In this document: piece by piece, positions 47,059 through 56,114 of the stretch | Layout: each line of letters starts with the position of its first letter | Numbering within the stretch: position 1 is the stretch's first letter | NCBI RefSeq assembly: GCF_009646095.1 | Contig: NZ_CP045725.1 | Span: 62,001-126,000 of the forward strand | From: Raineyella fluvialis | Lineage (GTDB): Bacteria; Actinomycetota; Actinomycetes; Propionibacteriales; Propionibacteriaceae | Direction of reading: 5' to 3' | DNA: 64,000 nt | The notes under the pieces: model-generated | Database searches by the model: none | Seen by the model: the letters and a program-made list of their open reading frames with translations, nothing else | Told to the model about the DNA's origin: nothing | Position numbers and translations under genes: made by a program

Positions 47059-48178
47059 GTGCGGGGCACCGACCTGAGGGCGCTGCGGCGCACCCGACTG
47101 GCGATGCTGGTGCCCAGTGGGATCGCGCTGCTCCTCGGTCTCGACGCGGGGCTCCTGCTTCTGGGCCTGCCCGCTCCCCTGGTGGTGACCCGCCTCGCGG
47201 ACGTCCACGGCATGGTGATGACGGTCGGGTTCGTCGGCTCGCTGATCTCGCTCGAGCGTGCCGTCGCCTCCGGAAGGCGCTGGGCGTACGCCGCCCCGCT
47301 GGGCATGTCGCTCGGCGCGCTCGCCGTCCTCAGCCCCGCCCCCTGTGGATCGGCCGCGCGCTGATGCTGGTCGGCGCGGCCACCCTGCTCGCGGTCTACC
47401 TGCCGCTGTGGCGGCGCTCGTACGATCCGGCGGTGGCCATCCAGTTCTCCGGCGCCTTCCTCGGCGTCGGCGCCACCGGACTGTGGCTGACCGGCGTGGA
47501 CATCCCCCGCCTGGTGCCGTGGCTGACCGGCTTCCTGCTCCTCACCATCGCCGGTGAGCGCGTCGAACTCGCCCGGCTCGGCCACCTGACCCTCGACACG
47601 GAGCGTCGCGAGCGCCGGGACGGCCAGGCGCTGCTGCTGGCCCTGCTGGTCGTCCTCGTTGTCGCCTTCGCCACCCTCTACCCGGACGGCGGGCTGCCCG
47701 CGTTCGGAGTGGTCCTCATCCTCGTCGCGGCCCTCTACGGCAGCCGGGACATCGCCCTGCGCACCGTACGTTCCACCGGGCTGCCACGGTTCAGCGCCGC
47801 CTGCCTGCTCGCCGGGTACGCCTGGCTGATCGTTGCGGGGCTGCTGTGGCTGCGGCCGGCGCTGTCAGGTCTGCACTACGACGCCGTGCTGCACGCCACC
47901 TTCCTCGGGTTCGTGATGTCGATGATCCTCGCCCACGCCCCGGTGATCCTGCCCGCCGTGTTGCGTCGCCCCTTGCCCTACACCCCGCGTTCTGGGGCGT
48001 CGCGGTGCTGCTGCACGCGTCGCTGCTGGTGCGGGTGGTCGCCGACCTGGTCGGCAACGAGCCGGTGCGCGCCGTCGCCGGCACCCTGAATGTGCTGTCA
48101 CTGCTGGCGCTCGTCGCCACAACCATCGCCAGCAGTGCCGGCGCAACAACCACCATCGCCCGCGGCCAGGAGGCCTGA
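47059..48178 (+). CDS. polytopic membrane protein paired with the NirK fusion, two frameshifts
   Basis: About 373 residues when repaired, with about eleven hydrophobic helices (LAMLVPSGIALLLGLDAGLL, MLVGAATLLAVYLPLW, FVMSMILAHAPVILPAVL). His residues in ADVHGMVMTVGF, HYDAVLHATFLGF and LAHAPVI could bind haem, as in haem-copper-oxidase-like or NnrS-like membrane proteins, but I cannot name a family. Frame breaks lie at the C runs 47339-47343 and 47976-47978. GTG 47059 follows GGGAGG; GTG 47038 is an alternative and could be leaderless because TATACA lies just before it. The NirK fusion starts two bases after its stop. Confidence 0.78.
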
Positions 48179-48180
48179 CA

Positions 48181-50930
48181 GTGCAGATCTCGTCGCCGGA
48201 CACCACCGCACCGGGCCCCGAGCGGCGCCCGACCGGACGCCGCCGTCGGATGCTGCTGCGCTCGGTGCCGATGTTCGCCTGGCTGGTGGCCGACGTCGCG
48301 ATCGTGCTGTCCCACCGGTTCGTCCCCGAGCCGCGTTGGCTGATGGTCCATCTGCTGCTGCTCGGCGCGGTCTCCAACGCGATCATCGTCTGGTCCGGCT
48401 ACTTCACCGACGCCATCCTGCGCGGAACGGGCGACCACGGCCGCCGCGACACCGCGATCCTGGGCCTGCTCAACCTCGGCGCGATCGGCGTCGTCGCGGG
48501 GCTCGTCGCCGACAATCGACCGTCGTTGTGGATCGGAGCCACACTGGTGGGGCTCGCCGCGGTCGCCCACGCCGTCACCCTGGCATTCAGGGTGCGCGCC
48601 TCCCTCCCGGCCCGGTTCACCATCACCGTGCGCTACTACGTGAGCGCCGCCCTGATGCTGCCCGTGGGCGCCTGGCTGGGAACGCGGCTGGCAGCCGTGC
48701 CCGACATGGGTGCGGAGCACGCCCGCTACCTGCTGGCGCATCTGGCCCTCAACCTCCTCGGCTGGGTCGGCCTCACCATCGCCGGCACGGTGATCACGCT
48801 GTGGCCGACCATGCTGCGGACCCGCGCCGACGACGCGACCGTCACCGTCGGTCGTCGCGCCTGGTGGCTGCTCGCTCCGTCGACGGTGCTGCTCGCCGCG
48901 GGGTCCCTGGCGGGACTGCGCTGGGTCGCCGTTCTCGCCGCCCTCGGCTACCTCGCCGGCCTGGCCCTGATCGCCGTGCCGCTGACGCGCGAGGCCCTGG
49001 CCAAGCGTCCGTACGACTTCGGCACCTGGTCGATGCTCGCGGGGCTGCTCTGGTGGGCCGGCTGCGTCGCTGCCGTAGCGGTCGACCTCACCACCGCGAA
49101 GGACCTGGCTGCCGGCGTCGAGGGGCTGCACGCGCTGACCGGACCGTTCGCCGCCGGCTTCGTCGCGCAGGTCCTCTTCGGCGCCCTGAGCTACCTGCTG
49201 CCCGTCGTCGTCGGTGGCGGCCCGTCGATCGTCCGCAGGACCACAGCCGTCGCCGACCAGGCCTCGGTGGCCCGGGTGGTGCTGGCGAACGCCGCCGGAC
49301 TGGTCTTCCTGCTGCCGGTGCCCAGCCTGGTCAAGGTCACCACGTCGATGACGGTCTACGTGGTGATGGCCTGGACGATCGGTGTCCTGATCGCGACTGT
49401 CATCACGGGTGTCCGACGGGTGCGTCGGCGCGACGGGGTGGCCCCCGAGCCGCCGCGTCCCGAGGACGCGCTCACCCGCCGCCGGCGGGGTCAGGGCCAA
49501 CTCGCCGCCGCCGTCGGCGTCCTCGCTCTCCTCGTCATGGTGGCCGGCATGGTCGACCCCGTCGCGGTGGTCCGCGCGCCGAAGCAGGCCGCTGTTCCGG
49601 GGACCGCGAATGTCACCCCCACCGGGCACACGACCACCGTGGGCGTGACGGCCGCTGACATGAAGTTCACCCCCTCGACGATCCCCGTGCCCCTGGGTGA
49701 CCATCTCGTCCTCCAGGTGACGAACTCCGATTCCAAGGGCCAGACCCACGACCTCACCCTGGCCAACGGCTTGACCACCGGTCGGGTCGCCCCCGGCCAG
49801 ACGGCGACCCTCGACGTGGGTGTCGTCAGTGGCTCGATCGCCGGGTGGTGTTCGGTCGCCGGTCACAAGCAGATGGGGATGACCCTGAGCATCACCACCA
49901 CCGGGGGGTCGGCGTCCTCGACCGGTTCTCCGGCCGCCTCGGGATCGGGCGGGACGGGATCGACCGGGTCGATGGGGTCCATGACCATGGGCCAGACGGC
50001 CGCCACCGCCGGTCCCGACGCGGTGTGGAACCGCAACGCCTCCCCGCGGCCGGGTGGACAGCGTACGATCCGACGCTGCCGCCTGTCGGGGAGGGCACCA
50101 TCCACAAGGCCACGTTCACCGTCAAGGAGGCCCAGCAGGAGGTGGCGCCCGGGGTCACCCAGCAGGTCTGGACCTTCAACGGGACCGTACCCGGCACCAC
50201 GCTGCACGGGCGGGTGGGCGACACGTTCGAGATCACCCTCGTCAACGACGGCAGCATGGGCCATGGCATCGACTTCCACGCCGGGGCACTCGCGCCGGAC
50301 GAGCCGATGCGGACGATCCAGCCCGGCGAGAGCCTCACCTACCGTTTCACCGCGACGAAGGCGGGGGTGTGGATGTACCACTGCTCCACCATGCCGATGT
50401 CGCTGCACATCGCCAACGGCATGTACGGCGCCGTAGTGATCGATCCGCCGGACCTGCCGCCGGTCGACCAGGAGTACCTGCTGGTCCAGGGCGAGCAGTA
50501 CTACGGACCGGCGGGCGCCCCGGGCAACGCCGACAAGATCGCCGCCCGCACGCCGGACGCCGTGGTCTTCAACGGTTACCCGAACCAGTACGACCGCACG
50601 CCGCTGACGGCGAAGGCGGGACAGCGGGTGCGGATCTGGGTGCTGGATGCCGGACCCAACGAGTCCTTGGCCTTCCATGTCGTCGGCGCGCAGTTCGACT
50701 CGGTGTGGAAGGAGGGCGGCTGGTTGCTGCGCTGCGGTCAGGCGCCGGGCCAGGCGAGCGGTGCCTGCACGAAGCCGGGCATCGGCGGCAGCCAGACCCT
50801 GGACCTGCTGGCCAGTCAGGGTGGCTTCGTCGAGCTGTCACCTCCGGCCGCAGGCCACTACTCCGTCGTCAACCACGAGATGACGCTGGCGGAGCGCGGG
50901 GCCCACGGGGTGCTGGCGGTCACCGGCTGA
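48181..50930 (+). CDS. nirK: membrane domain-cupredoxin-copper nitrite reductase (NirK) fusion, one frameshift
   Basis: About 916 residues after adding one C at 50042-50045. (1) Residues 25-450: about ten to twelve membrane helices, with conserved His in RYLLAHLALNLLGWVGLT. (2) Residues 483-573: a cupredoxin with Cu ligands His in TTHDL-like GQTHDLTLA and Cys-His-Met in GWCSVAGHKQMGM. (3) A Gly/Ser/Met linker. (4) Residues 625-916: NirK, with type 1 and type 2 ligands in GHGIDFHAG, MYHCSTMPM and MSLHIANGM, the catalytic Asp in IDFH and His in LAFHVVGAQ, and the last type 2 His in VVNHEMTLA. It should reduce nitrite to NO outside the membrane, taking electrons through its own cupredoxin. Confidence 0.88.
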
Positions 50931-51006
50931 GGGGCTGGCCGGTCCTCACCACCCCTCGGTGTGCCACCCTTGACGCAGAGGGAGCATCCCGAGGATCGAG
51001 GACGCC

Positions 51007-51531
51007 ATGGATCTGCGAGCCTTCTACGTCCTGATGGCCGCCACCAGCTTCACCCTGGTCGGCCTGTGGTGGACGGTGATCCAGAAGCATCCGGACTGGA
51101 AGTCCTCCCCTCGGCAGCGGGCTCTGGCGGGTGGCACCTACCTGTCCTTCCTGCTGCCCGGGCTGATGGCGACCTTGGCGCAGGTCGCGCCGGGCACGCC
51201 GGCCCTGTGGCGGATCAGCTTCGGCGCCGCCGCGCTCGTCGGCCTCTGGTCGACCGTCCGTCTCCTCCGGACCGACAAGGCCGGGTCCCGGGGCCCGTTC
51301 CGTCGCCACCGCTGGGTCGTCACGCTGATCTACCTGGCGATCCTCGTCCTGGGGGTGGCGCCCGAGCTGGCACGGCGGGCGGGTCTGGCACCACTGGCCG
51401 TCGGCGGTGTCCTCCTGGTGCTCCTCATCGTGTTGGCCCATGGGCTGACCTGGGAGTTCATGATGGAGCCCGACGAGCCAGTGGACGCGGCTCCGACGCC
51501 CCCGAGCCCGACGCCCGGTCCTGACCGGTGA
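51007..51531 (+). CDS. small membrane protein after nirK
   Basis: About 174 residues with four predicted membrane helices (FYVLMAATSFTLVGLWWTVI, TYLSFLLPGLMATLAQVAPG, ISFGAAALVGLWSTVRLL, GGVLLVLLIVLAHGLTWEFM) and a charged loop between helices 3 and 4. The C-terminus is acidic and proline-rich. I do not recognise a family. It starts 76 bases after the NirK fusion on the same strand and may be expressed with it. Confidence 0.7.
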   Translation: MDLRAFYVLMAATSFTLVGLWWTVIQKHPDWKSSPRQRALAGGTYLSFLLPGLMATLAQVAPGTPALWRISFGAAALVGLWSTVRLLRTDKAGSRGPFRRHRWVVTLIYLAILVLGVAPELARRAGLAPLAVGGVLLVLLIVLAHGLTWEFMMEPDEPVDAAPTPPSPTPGPDR

Positions 51532-51592
51532 TGCCGGTCGCTGCCGGTGCGGACCCGGCCCCACCCGGGAGGTCCTCTGGCATGCTGGCCCC

Positions 51593-52240
51593 ATGCCAAC
51601 GTCGTCCGTCCTCGCCATCGTCGCCCACCCCGACGACGAGTCCTTCGGCCTCGGAGCGGTCCTCGACACCCTGGTCAGTGGGGGCGCCGAGGGCGGGGTG
51701 CTCTGCTACACCCGCGGTGAGGCGTCGACTCTCCACGGCGTGGAAGGTGACCTGACTGAGCTGCGGGTCGGCGAGCTGACCGCGGCCGCTGAGAAGCTCG
51801 GCCTGACCCACGTACGGCTCTGCGAGTACCCCGACGGGGACCTCGCCTCGATCGACCGTACGGAACTCGCGGCTGTCGCCGTCGAGCAGGCGCGCGCCCA
51901 GCGGGCCGACCTCGTCCTGGTGCTGGACGAGTCGGGCATCACCGGCCATCCGGACCACCGGGCCGCCACCGCGGCCGGCCTGGCCGCCGCCGACGAACTC
52001 GGCCTTCCGGTGCTCGCCTGGACCCTGTCACCCCCGATCGCCGACGCGTTGAACGCGGAGTTCCCGGCGGGATTCATCGGCACCGAGGGCGATGAGGTGT
52101 GGCAGGTGTCCCGGGAGCACCAGGTGGAGGCCGCCAAGGCTCATGCCAGCCAGGCCCTGCCGACGTCGGTGCTGTGGCGTCGGCTGAAGCTGATGGGCGA
52201 CGAGGAGCACGTCCGCTGGTTGCGGCGCGCTGCGCGCTGA
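51593..52240 (+). CDS. PIG-L family deacetylase
   Basis: About 215 residues. The zinc site is IVAHPDDESFGLGA (AHPDDE) together with GHPDHRAATAAG. In actinobacteria this fold includes MshB (mycothiol synthesis) and Mca (mycothiol conjugate cleavage), both near 290 residues; this protein is shorter and cannot be assigned to either. It probably removes an N-acetyl group from a sugar or small conjugate. It lies between the nirK region and an ABC-2 exporter, with 37 bases to the latter. Confidence 0.85.
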   Translation: MPTSSVLAIVAHPDDESFGLGAVLDTLVSGGAEGGVLCYTRGEASTLHGVEGDLTELRVGELTAAAEKLGLTHVRLCEYPDGDLASIDRTELAAVAVEQARAQRADLVLVLDESGITGHPDHRAATAAGLAAADELGLPVLAWTLSPPIADALNAEFPAGFIGTEGDEVWQVSREHQVEAAKAHASQALPTSVLWRRLKLMGDEEHVRWLRRAAR

Positions 52241-52277
52241 ACCGCACCGGGCCGACGGGCTACGCAACCGCTTCGGC

Positions 52278-53267
52278 ATGAGGCACTCTGGAACGGTGAT
52301 CAGAGCCCAGGGCCTCACCCGGACCTTCCGGCGTGGCAAGGACGTCATCGAGGCGGTCAGTGCGATCGACGTCGACGTCCGAGGAGGTGAGCTCGTCGCG
52401 TTCCTGGGACCCAACGGCGCGGGGAAGTCCACCACCCTGCGGATGCTCACCACACTGCTGCGCCCCACCGCGGGCACCGCGAACGTGGCCGGCTATGACG
52501 TCGTCGACGAGCCCGCCCAGGTCCGGGCCCGGATCGGCTACATCGGTCAGGGCACCGGTGGCGGCTACTCGTACCGGGTCCTCGACGAGCTCCACAACCA
52601 GGGCCGCTTCTACCACCTCCCGACGTCCGAATACCGGGCCCGTGCGGCCGACCTGATGGAGTCCCTGGAGCTGACGGGATTGGCGAAGCGCAAGGTGCAA
52701 TCGCTGTCCGGGGGCCAGCGACGCCGGCTGGATGTCGCCCTCGGACTGATGAACCGCCCTCCGCTCCTCTTCCTCGACGAACCGACGACCGGCCTCGACC
52801 CGCAGTCGCGGGCCAACCTGTGGCACCACATCGTCACGATGCGGGAGCACTACGGGATGACGCTGGTGCTGACCACCCACTACCTCGACGAGGCCGACAA
52901 CGTCGCCGAGCGCGTGGTGATCATCGACCACGGCCGGATCGTCGCGGACGCCTCGCCGGCCACCCTCAAGCGCGACCACGCCGACGACCTGATCACGCTG
53001 CAGGTCGCGACCGGCGACGGCACGATCGTCCGCGAGGCGCTCCTCGGATTCCCCGGCGAGATCACGGTGGACCCTGGCGCCGACCCGGCCGGCCAGGTCC
53101 GCGCCAGGATCTCCACCATCCACGGTGACCGGGTGCTGCCCGCCGCCATCGAGCGTCTCCGGGACCACGGCCTCGCGGTCCAGGCGGCGGACCTGAAGAA
53201 AGCGACCCTCGACGACGTCTTCCTCAACCTCACCGGGCGCAGCCTGCGCGAGGAGGCCCGGGCATGA
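52278..53267 (+). CDS. ABC-2 exporter ATP-binding protein (DrrA-like)
   Basis: About 329 residues. Walker A is [20 protein letters not shown], the signature is QSLSGGQRRRLDVALGL, Walker B is LLFLDEPTTGLDPQ, and the switch His is VLTTHYLDEADNV. A C-terminal DrrA-type extension of about 80 residues follows. ATG 52278 is used; GTG 52296 is an alternative that begins IRAQGLTRTF. It overlaps the permease gene in ATGA. It probably energises drug or lipid export. Confidence 0.92.
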   Translation: MRHSGTVIRAQGLTRTFRRGKDVIEAVSAIDVDVRGGELVAFLGPNGAGKSTTLRMLTTLLRPTAGTANVAGYDVVDEPAQVRARIGYIGQGTGGGYSYRVLDELHNQGRFYHLPTSEYRARAADLMESLELTGLAKRKVQSLSGGQRRRLDVALGLMNRPPLLFLDEPTTGLDPQSRANLWHHIVTMREHYGMTLVLTTHYLDEADNVAERVVIIDHGRIVADASPATLKRDHADDLITLQVATGDGTIVREALLGFPGEITVDPGADPAGQVRARISTIHGDRVLPAAIERLRDHGLAVQAADLKKATLDDVFLNLTGRSLREEARA

Positions 53268-54052
53268 ACGAGGGGACCGTGCAGAAGTTCATTGGCGACA
53301 CCACCGCGGTGTTCGTCCGCGAGATCATGCTCTTCCTTCGCGACCCCTTCTCGCTGGTGTTCTCCCTGCTGCAACCCCTGATCTTCCTGGCCCTCTTCGG
53401 ACCGCTGCTGAGTGGCGCCGTCGGCGGGATGGGTGGGCCGGTGGCCCTCGGCACCAGCCCGCTGCAGTGGTTCGTGCCGGGGGTGATCGTGATGATCAGC
53501 CTCTTCGGGACGTCGATGACGGGATCCAACCTGCTCTACGAGCTGATGACCGGATCGTACGAGCGGGTGCTCGCCACCCCGCTGGACCGCTCGGCGATCC
53601 TCGTCGGCCGGGCCCTCAAGGAGTTCGCGCCGCTCTTCGTCCAGGGCCTGATCATCGCGATCGCCTGCGTCCCGTTCGGCTTCCGCCTCCATCCGTTGCA
53701 CCTGCTGGCGGGCCTGATCCTGCTGGGCGTCTTCGGCGTCGGCATCGGTGCCCTGTCGTACGCGCTGGGGCTGGCCAGCAAGGGACGCGAATGGGTCTTC
53801 TGGGGCGTCCAGCAGACGCTGTTGTTCCCGTTGCTGATCCTGTCCGGGATGATGCTGCCGCTGGAGGCCGGGCCCGCGTGGATGCAGGTCGCCTCCCGGT
53901 TCAGTCCCCTGACGTACATCGTGGAGGCCGAACGCGCGCTGGCCAGCGGCACCTTCGCCAGCGGCGCCGTCCTGTGGGGCGTCGTCGCCGCGGCGCTGAC
54001 GGCGGCGGTCGGTCTGGCCGTCGGCATCCGCAAGACCCGGACGACGATCTAG
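53264..54052 (+). CDS. ABC-2 type permease (DrrB-like)
   Basis: About 262 residues with six membrane helices. The opening VFVREIMLFLRDPFSLVFSL and the region SMTGSNLLYELMTGSYERVL are typical of the DrrB/ABC-2 membrane subunit. The helix FPLLILSGMMLPLEAGPAWM is the hallmark of this family (LSGxxxPL). It forms a homodimer that works with the ATPase encoded before it. Substrate unknown. The truncated haemoglobin gene follows after 55 bases. Confidence 0.9.
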   Translation: MNEGTVQKFIGDTTAVFVREIMLFLRDPFSLVFSLLQPLIFLALFGPLLSGAVGGMGGPVALGTSPLQWFVPGVIVMISLFGTSMTGSNLLYELMTGSYERVLATPLDRSAILVGRALKEFAPLFVQGLIIAIACVPFGFRLHPLHLLAGLILLGVFGVGIGALSYALGLASKGREWVFWGVQQTLLFPLLILSGMMLPLEAGPAWMQVASRFSPLTYIVEAERALASGTFASGAVLWGVVAAALTAAVGLAVGIRKTRTTI

Positions 54053-54107
54053 CCGCGCCCAACCGCGAAAGAATCACCGCCGCGAGGGAGGACCACGAAG
54101 GAGGACC

Positions 54108-54563
54108 ATGGTGTCCATGCAGACCCTGTACGAGGCCGCAGGCGGCGCGGAAGGAATCCGACGACTGGCCGACGCCTGGCACCTGCGGGTGATGGCGGAC
54201 GAGGTCGTCAGCCACGCCTTCAGACACGGATTCCATCCAGAGCACACCGAACGGCTTGCCGCCTACTGGTCTGAGGCCCTCGGCGGCCCGACCACCTACA
54301 CCGATCTCTACGGCGACGAGACCACTGTGGTCCGCCTCCACAGCGGAAACGGGGACCACGAGGAGATGGACCAGCGCGCGATCGCGTGCTTCGACCAGGC
54401 GCTGGCGGACACAGGCATCACGGACGCGCCACTCGCGAGGGCGCTGCACGACTACTTCGCCTGGGCGACGACCACCTCGATGGCCGCCTATCCGGTGTCC
54501 CCTGATGAAGTGCCCGAAGGATTGACGATCCCCCGCTGGTCCTGGGAGGGACTTCTCCCCTGA
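54108..54563 (+). CDS. group II truncated haemoglobin-like protein (divergent)
   Basis: About 151 residues. YEAAGGAEGIRRLADAWHLR, AYWSEALGGPTTYTDLYGDE and VRLHSGNGDHEEMDQRAIAC align with the two-over-two globin fold, with His in the LHSG segment as the probable proximal ligand. It is quite unlike GlbO at 2564. A strong GGAGG precedes the ATG. It follows the ABC exporter and ends just before the low-GC islet. Members are often annotated as oxidoreductases; NO or O2 chemistry is likely. Confidence 0.82.
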   Translation: MVSMQTLYEAAGGAEGIRRLADAWHLRVMADEVVSHAFRHGFHPEHTERLAAYWSEALGGPTTYTDLYGDETTVVRLHSGNGDHEEMDQRAIACFDQALADTGITDAPLARALHDYFAWATTTSMAAYPVSPDEVPEGLTIPRWSWEGLLP

Positions 54564-54644
54564 AGGTCCCACCCTCGCAGTCCCCCACTCCCTTCACTGG
54601 AACGACAGTAGGGGCGGGCGCAGACGGCCCAGTCGGAACCGATC

Positions 54645-55754
54645 TCAGTCTTCGCCGATCTGGACCTTGATGAAAAGGTCCGTACCGTTCTGATGCGGCC
54701 AGCGTGGGTAATCGTGGTAGTGAAGATGCTGGAGCACGACGCCGGGACTGACCCCGATCTTCATCGCGAAGACCTTCACATCATGCTTGGATTTCAGCTG
54801 ATTCAGCTCCGGTCGGTAGCGCGCTGGAACAAGCGCGTCCTCTGCGAAGCGGTTGGCCTCTTCCTCACGGACATCGACGGCCTCCACCCCGTCCCGCTGT
54901 TCCACGAAACCCTCGTTGGCGTGAAGCAGGACGTGACCCAACTCGTGGAAGAGAGTGAACCAGAGGGCGCCATCGTTCTTGCCGCGAGCACTCAGGACCA
55001 GGATCGGCTGTCCGCCACTCCAGTAGGTCGCGCCATAGGCCCGGCACCCCTTCACTTCGGCCAGGGGAATAACGTGTACGCCAACGCCCGCCAAAGCCCT
55101 GATCCACGCGCCAGGATCGCTCTGCAGTTCCCGAGAAAGGCTGCGCAGGCTGGGCAGCAGCTCTTGGAGCCCGTCGCGGTCAAACGGGGTATTCAACGGC
55201 TCATGCAAGCGATGAAGCTCGGCTGTCCGAAGCCACGTGCTCACGCTGGCCTCGTTGACCTGAATGGCAGCGGACTGCCGGAAGGCCAAGGCGAAGTGGT
55301 TCCGCGGCGCGAGCAGCGCGTCCGGGTCGGCAACCTGGAAATACGCCATGAGCTGGAGGATGAGTTGACCCGGCTTCCGACGGTTCCCCTTGATTACCTC
55401 GCGCTCACGCAGGTACGTAAGGCTGGGACCGAACAGATCCAGGATGTCGCTCCGTAGGGCGTACTTCTCCTCCAGGCCAAGCCGTGCAAGCTCACTCCGA
55501 TACGTCGCCTCGAGGGCCAGCCACCGTTCGGCCGGCACCCCGGTGACCAACTCCAGCTTGGTCGCGAACTCCGTGCTCACGGGCGCCCCAGAGATCACCG
55601 TGCTGATGTGCTTGCGAGATACGCCAGTCCGACGTGCCAGCTCGGCCTGCGTCATCTCATGATCCTCGAGCCACTCCTCGACGTACTCACCCGTCGGCAC
55701 GGCGAGGTCCGGCTCAACCTCGTAGTAGTCCACTGATTCATCCATGTCATTCAC
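54645..55754 (-). CDS. higA: antitoxin: Xre helix-turn-helix fused to ImmA/IrrE metallopeptidase
   Basis: About 369 residues. An Xre-like HTH (about 25-80; MTQAELARRTGVSRKHISTV) is the HigA antitoxin part. The C-terminal ImmA/IrrE domain (about 210-330) has the zinc motif FTLFHELGHVLLHANEGFVE (HEXXH) and the third ligand in VREEEANRFAEDALVP. Most HigA proteins are about 100 residues, so this fusion is unusual. It starts three bases after the toxin gene. It could regulate the operon and cleave a repressor or the toxin in response to a signal. Base composition is visibly lower in GC than the flanks (about 55% in one 60-base line against 70% in a line of the exporter gene), which suggests acquisition. 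Confidence 0.88.
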   Translation of the reverse strand: MNDMDESVDYYEVEPDLAVPTGEYVEEWLEDHEMTQAELARRTGVSRKHISTVISGAPVSTEFATKLELVTGVPAERWLALEATYRSELARLGLEEKYALRSDILDLFGPSLTYLREREVIKGNRRKPGQLILQLMAYFQVADPDALLAPRNHFALAFRQSAAIQVNEASVSTWLRTAELHRLHEPLNTPFDRDGLQELLPSLRSLSRELQSDPGAWIRALAGVGVHVIPLAEVKGCRAYGATYWSGGQPILVLSARGKNDGALWFTLFHELGHVLLHANEGFVEQRDGVEAVDVREEEANRFAEDALVPARYRPELNQLKSKHDVKVFAMKIGVSPGVVLQHLHYHDYPRWPHQNGTDLFIKVQIGED

Positions 55755-55757
55755 CCC

Positions 55758-56063
55758 CTAGTGCTCGTATGCGTGGCCGATCTCCTTGATCAGCCAGTAC
55801 GGTTCGCCGTCGTTCATCAGTTCCACGATGATCCGGAAGTCACCACTCACCCTTCCAGCCAGACAGCCCGGCCAGTCGTGGAGCACTGGGTGCCAGTTCC
55901 CAGGTCCAGCCCTAAGCTCCGCCTCCGACGAGCAGGACTTCAACTCGTTGATCCGGAGCAGAAGGCGTCTCGCAGCTTGAGCACCGAGCTGCTTGGTCCG
56001 TGCCGCATCGTCATTGGCAAGGCGCTCAAGGCGCTTGTCGACAGCCCTCACTCTTACCACCAT
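55758..56063 (-). CDS. higB: HigB/RelE-like toxin
   Basis: About 101 residues. The short alpha/beta protein has RVRAVDKRLERLANDDAART at the start, AELRAGPGNWHPVLHDWPGC in the middle and the strand GRVSGDFRIIVELMNDGEPY near the end, as in ribosome-dependent HigB mRNA interferases (plasmid maintenance killer group). It precedes the HTH-ImmA gene, the toxin-first order of higBA, with a three-base gap. Its identity rests on fold-like pattern and gene order, since the sequences of such toxins diverge. Confidence 0.8.
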   Translation of the reverse strand: MVVRVRAVDKRLERLANDDAARTKQLGAQAARRLLLRINELKSCSSEAELRAGPGNWHPVLHDWPGCLAGRVSGDFRIIVELMNDGEPYWLIKEIGHAYEH

Positions 56064-56114
56064 CGGGCTGCCTTGTTACCCGATAGGTAACATTGTGCCA
56101 CCTTCCACTCGGTG

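Noticed and set aside
47791-49866. A 691-codon minus-strand frame opposite the nirK locus
   Set aside because: It is an antisense shadow. The plus strand carries membrane and copper-site motifs across the whole length.
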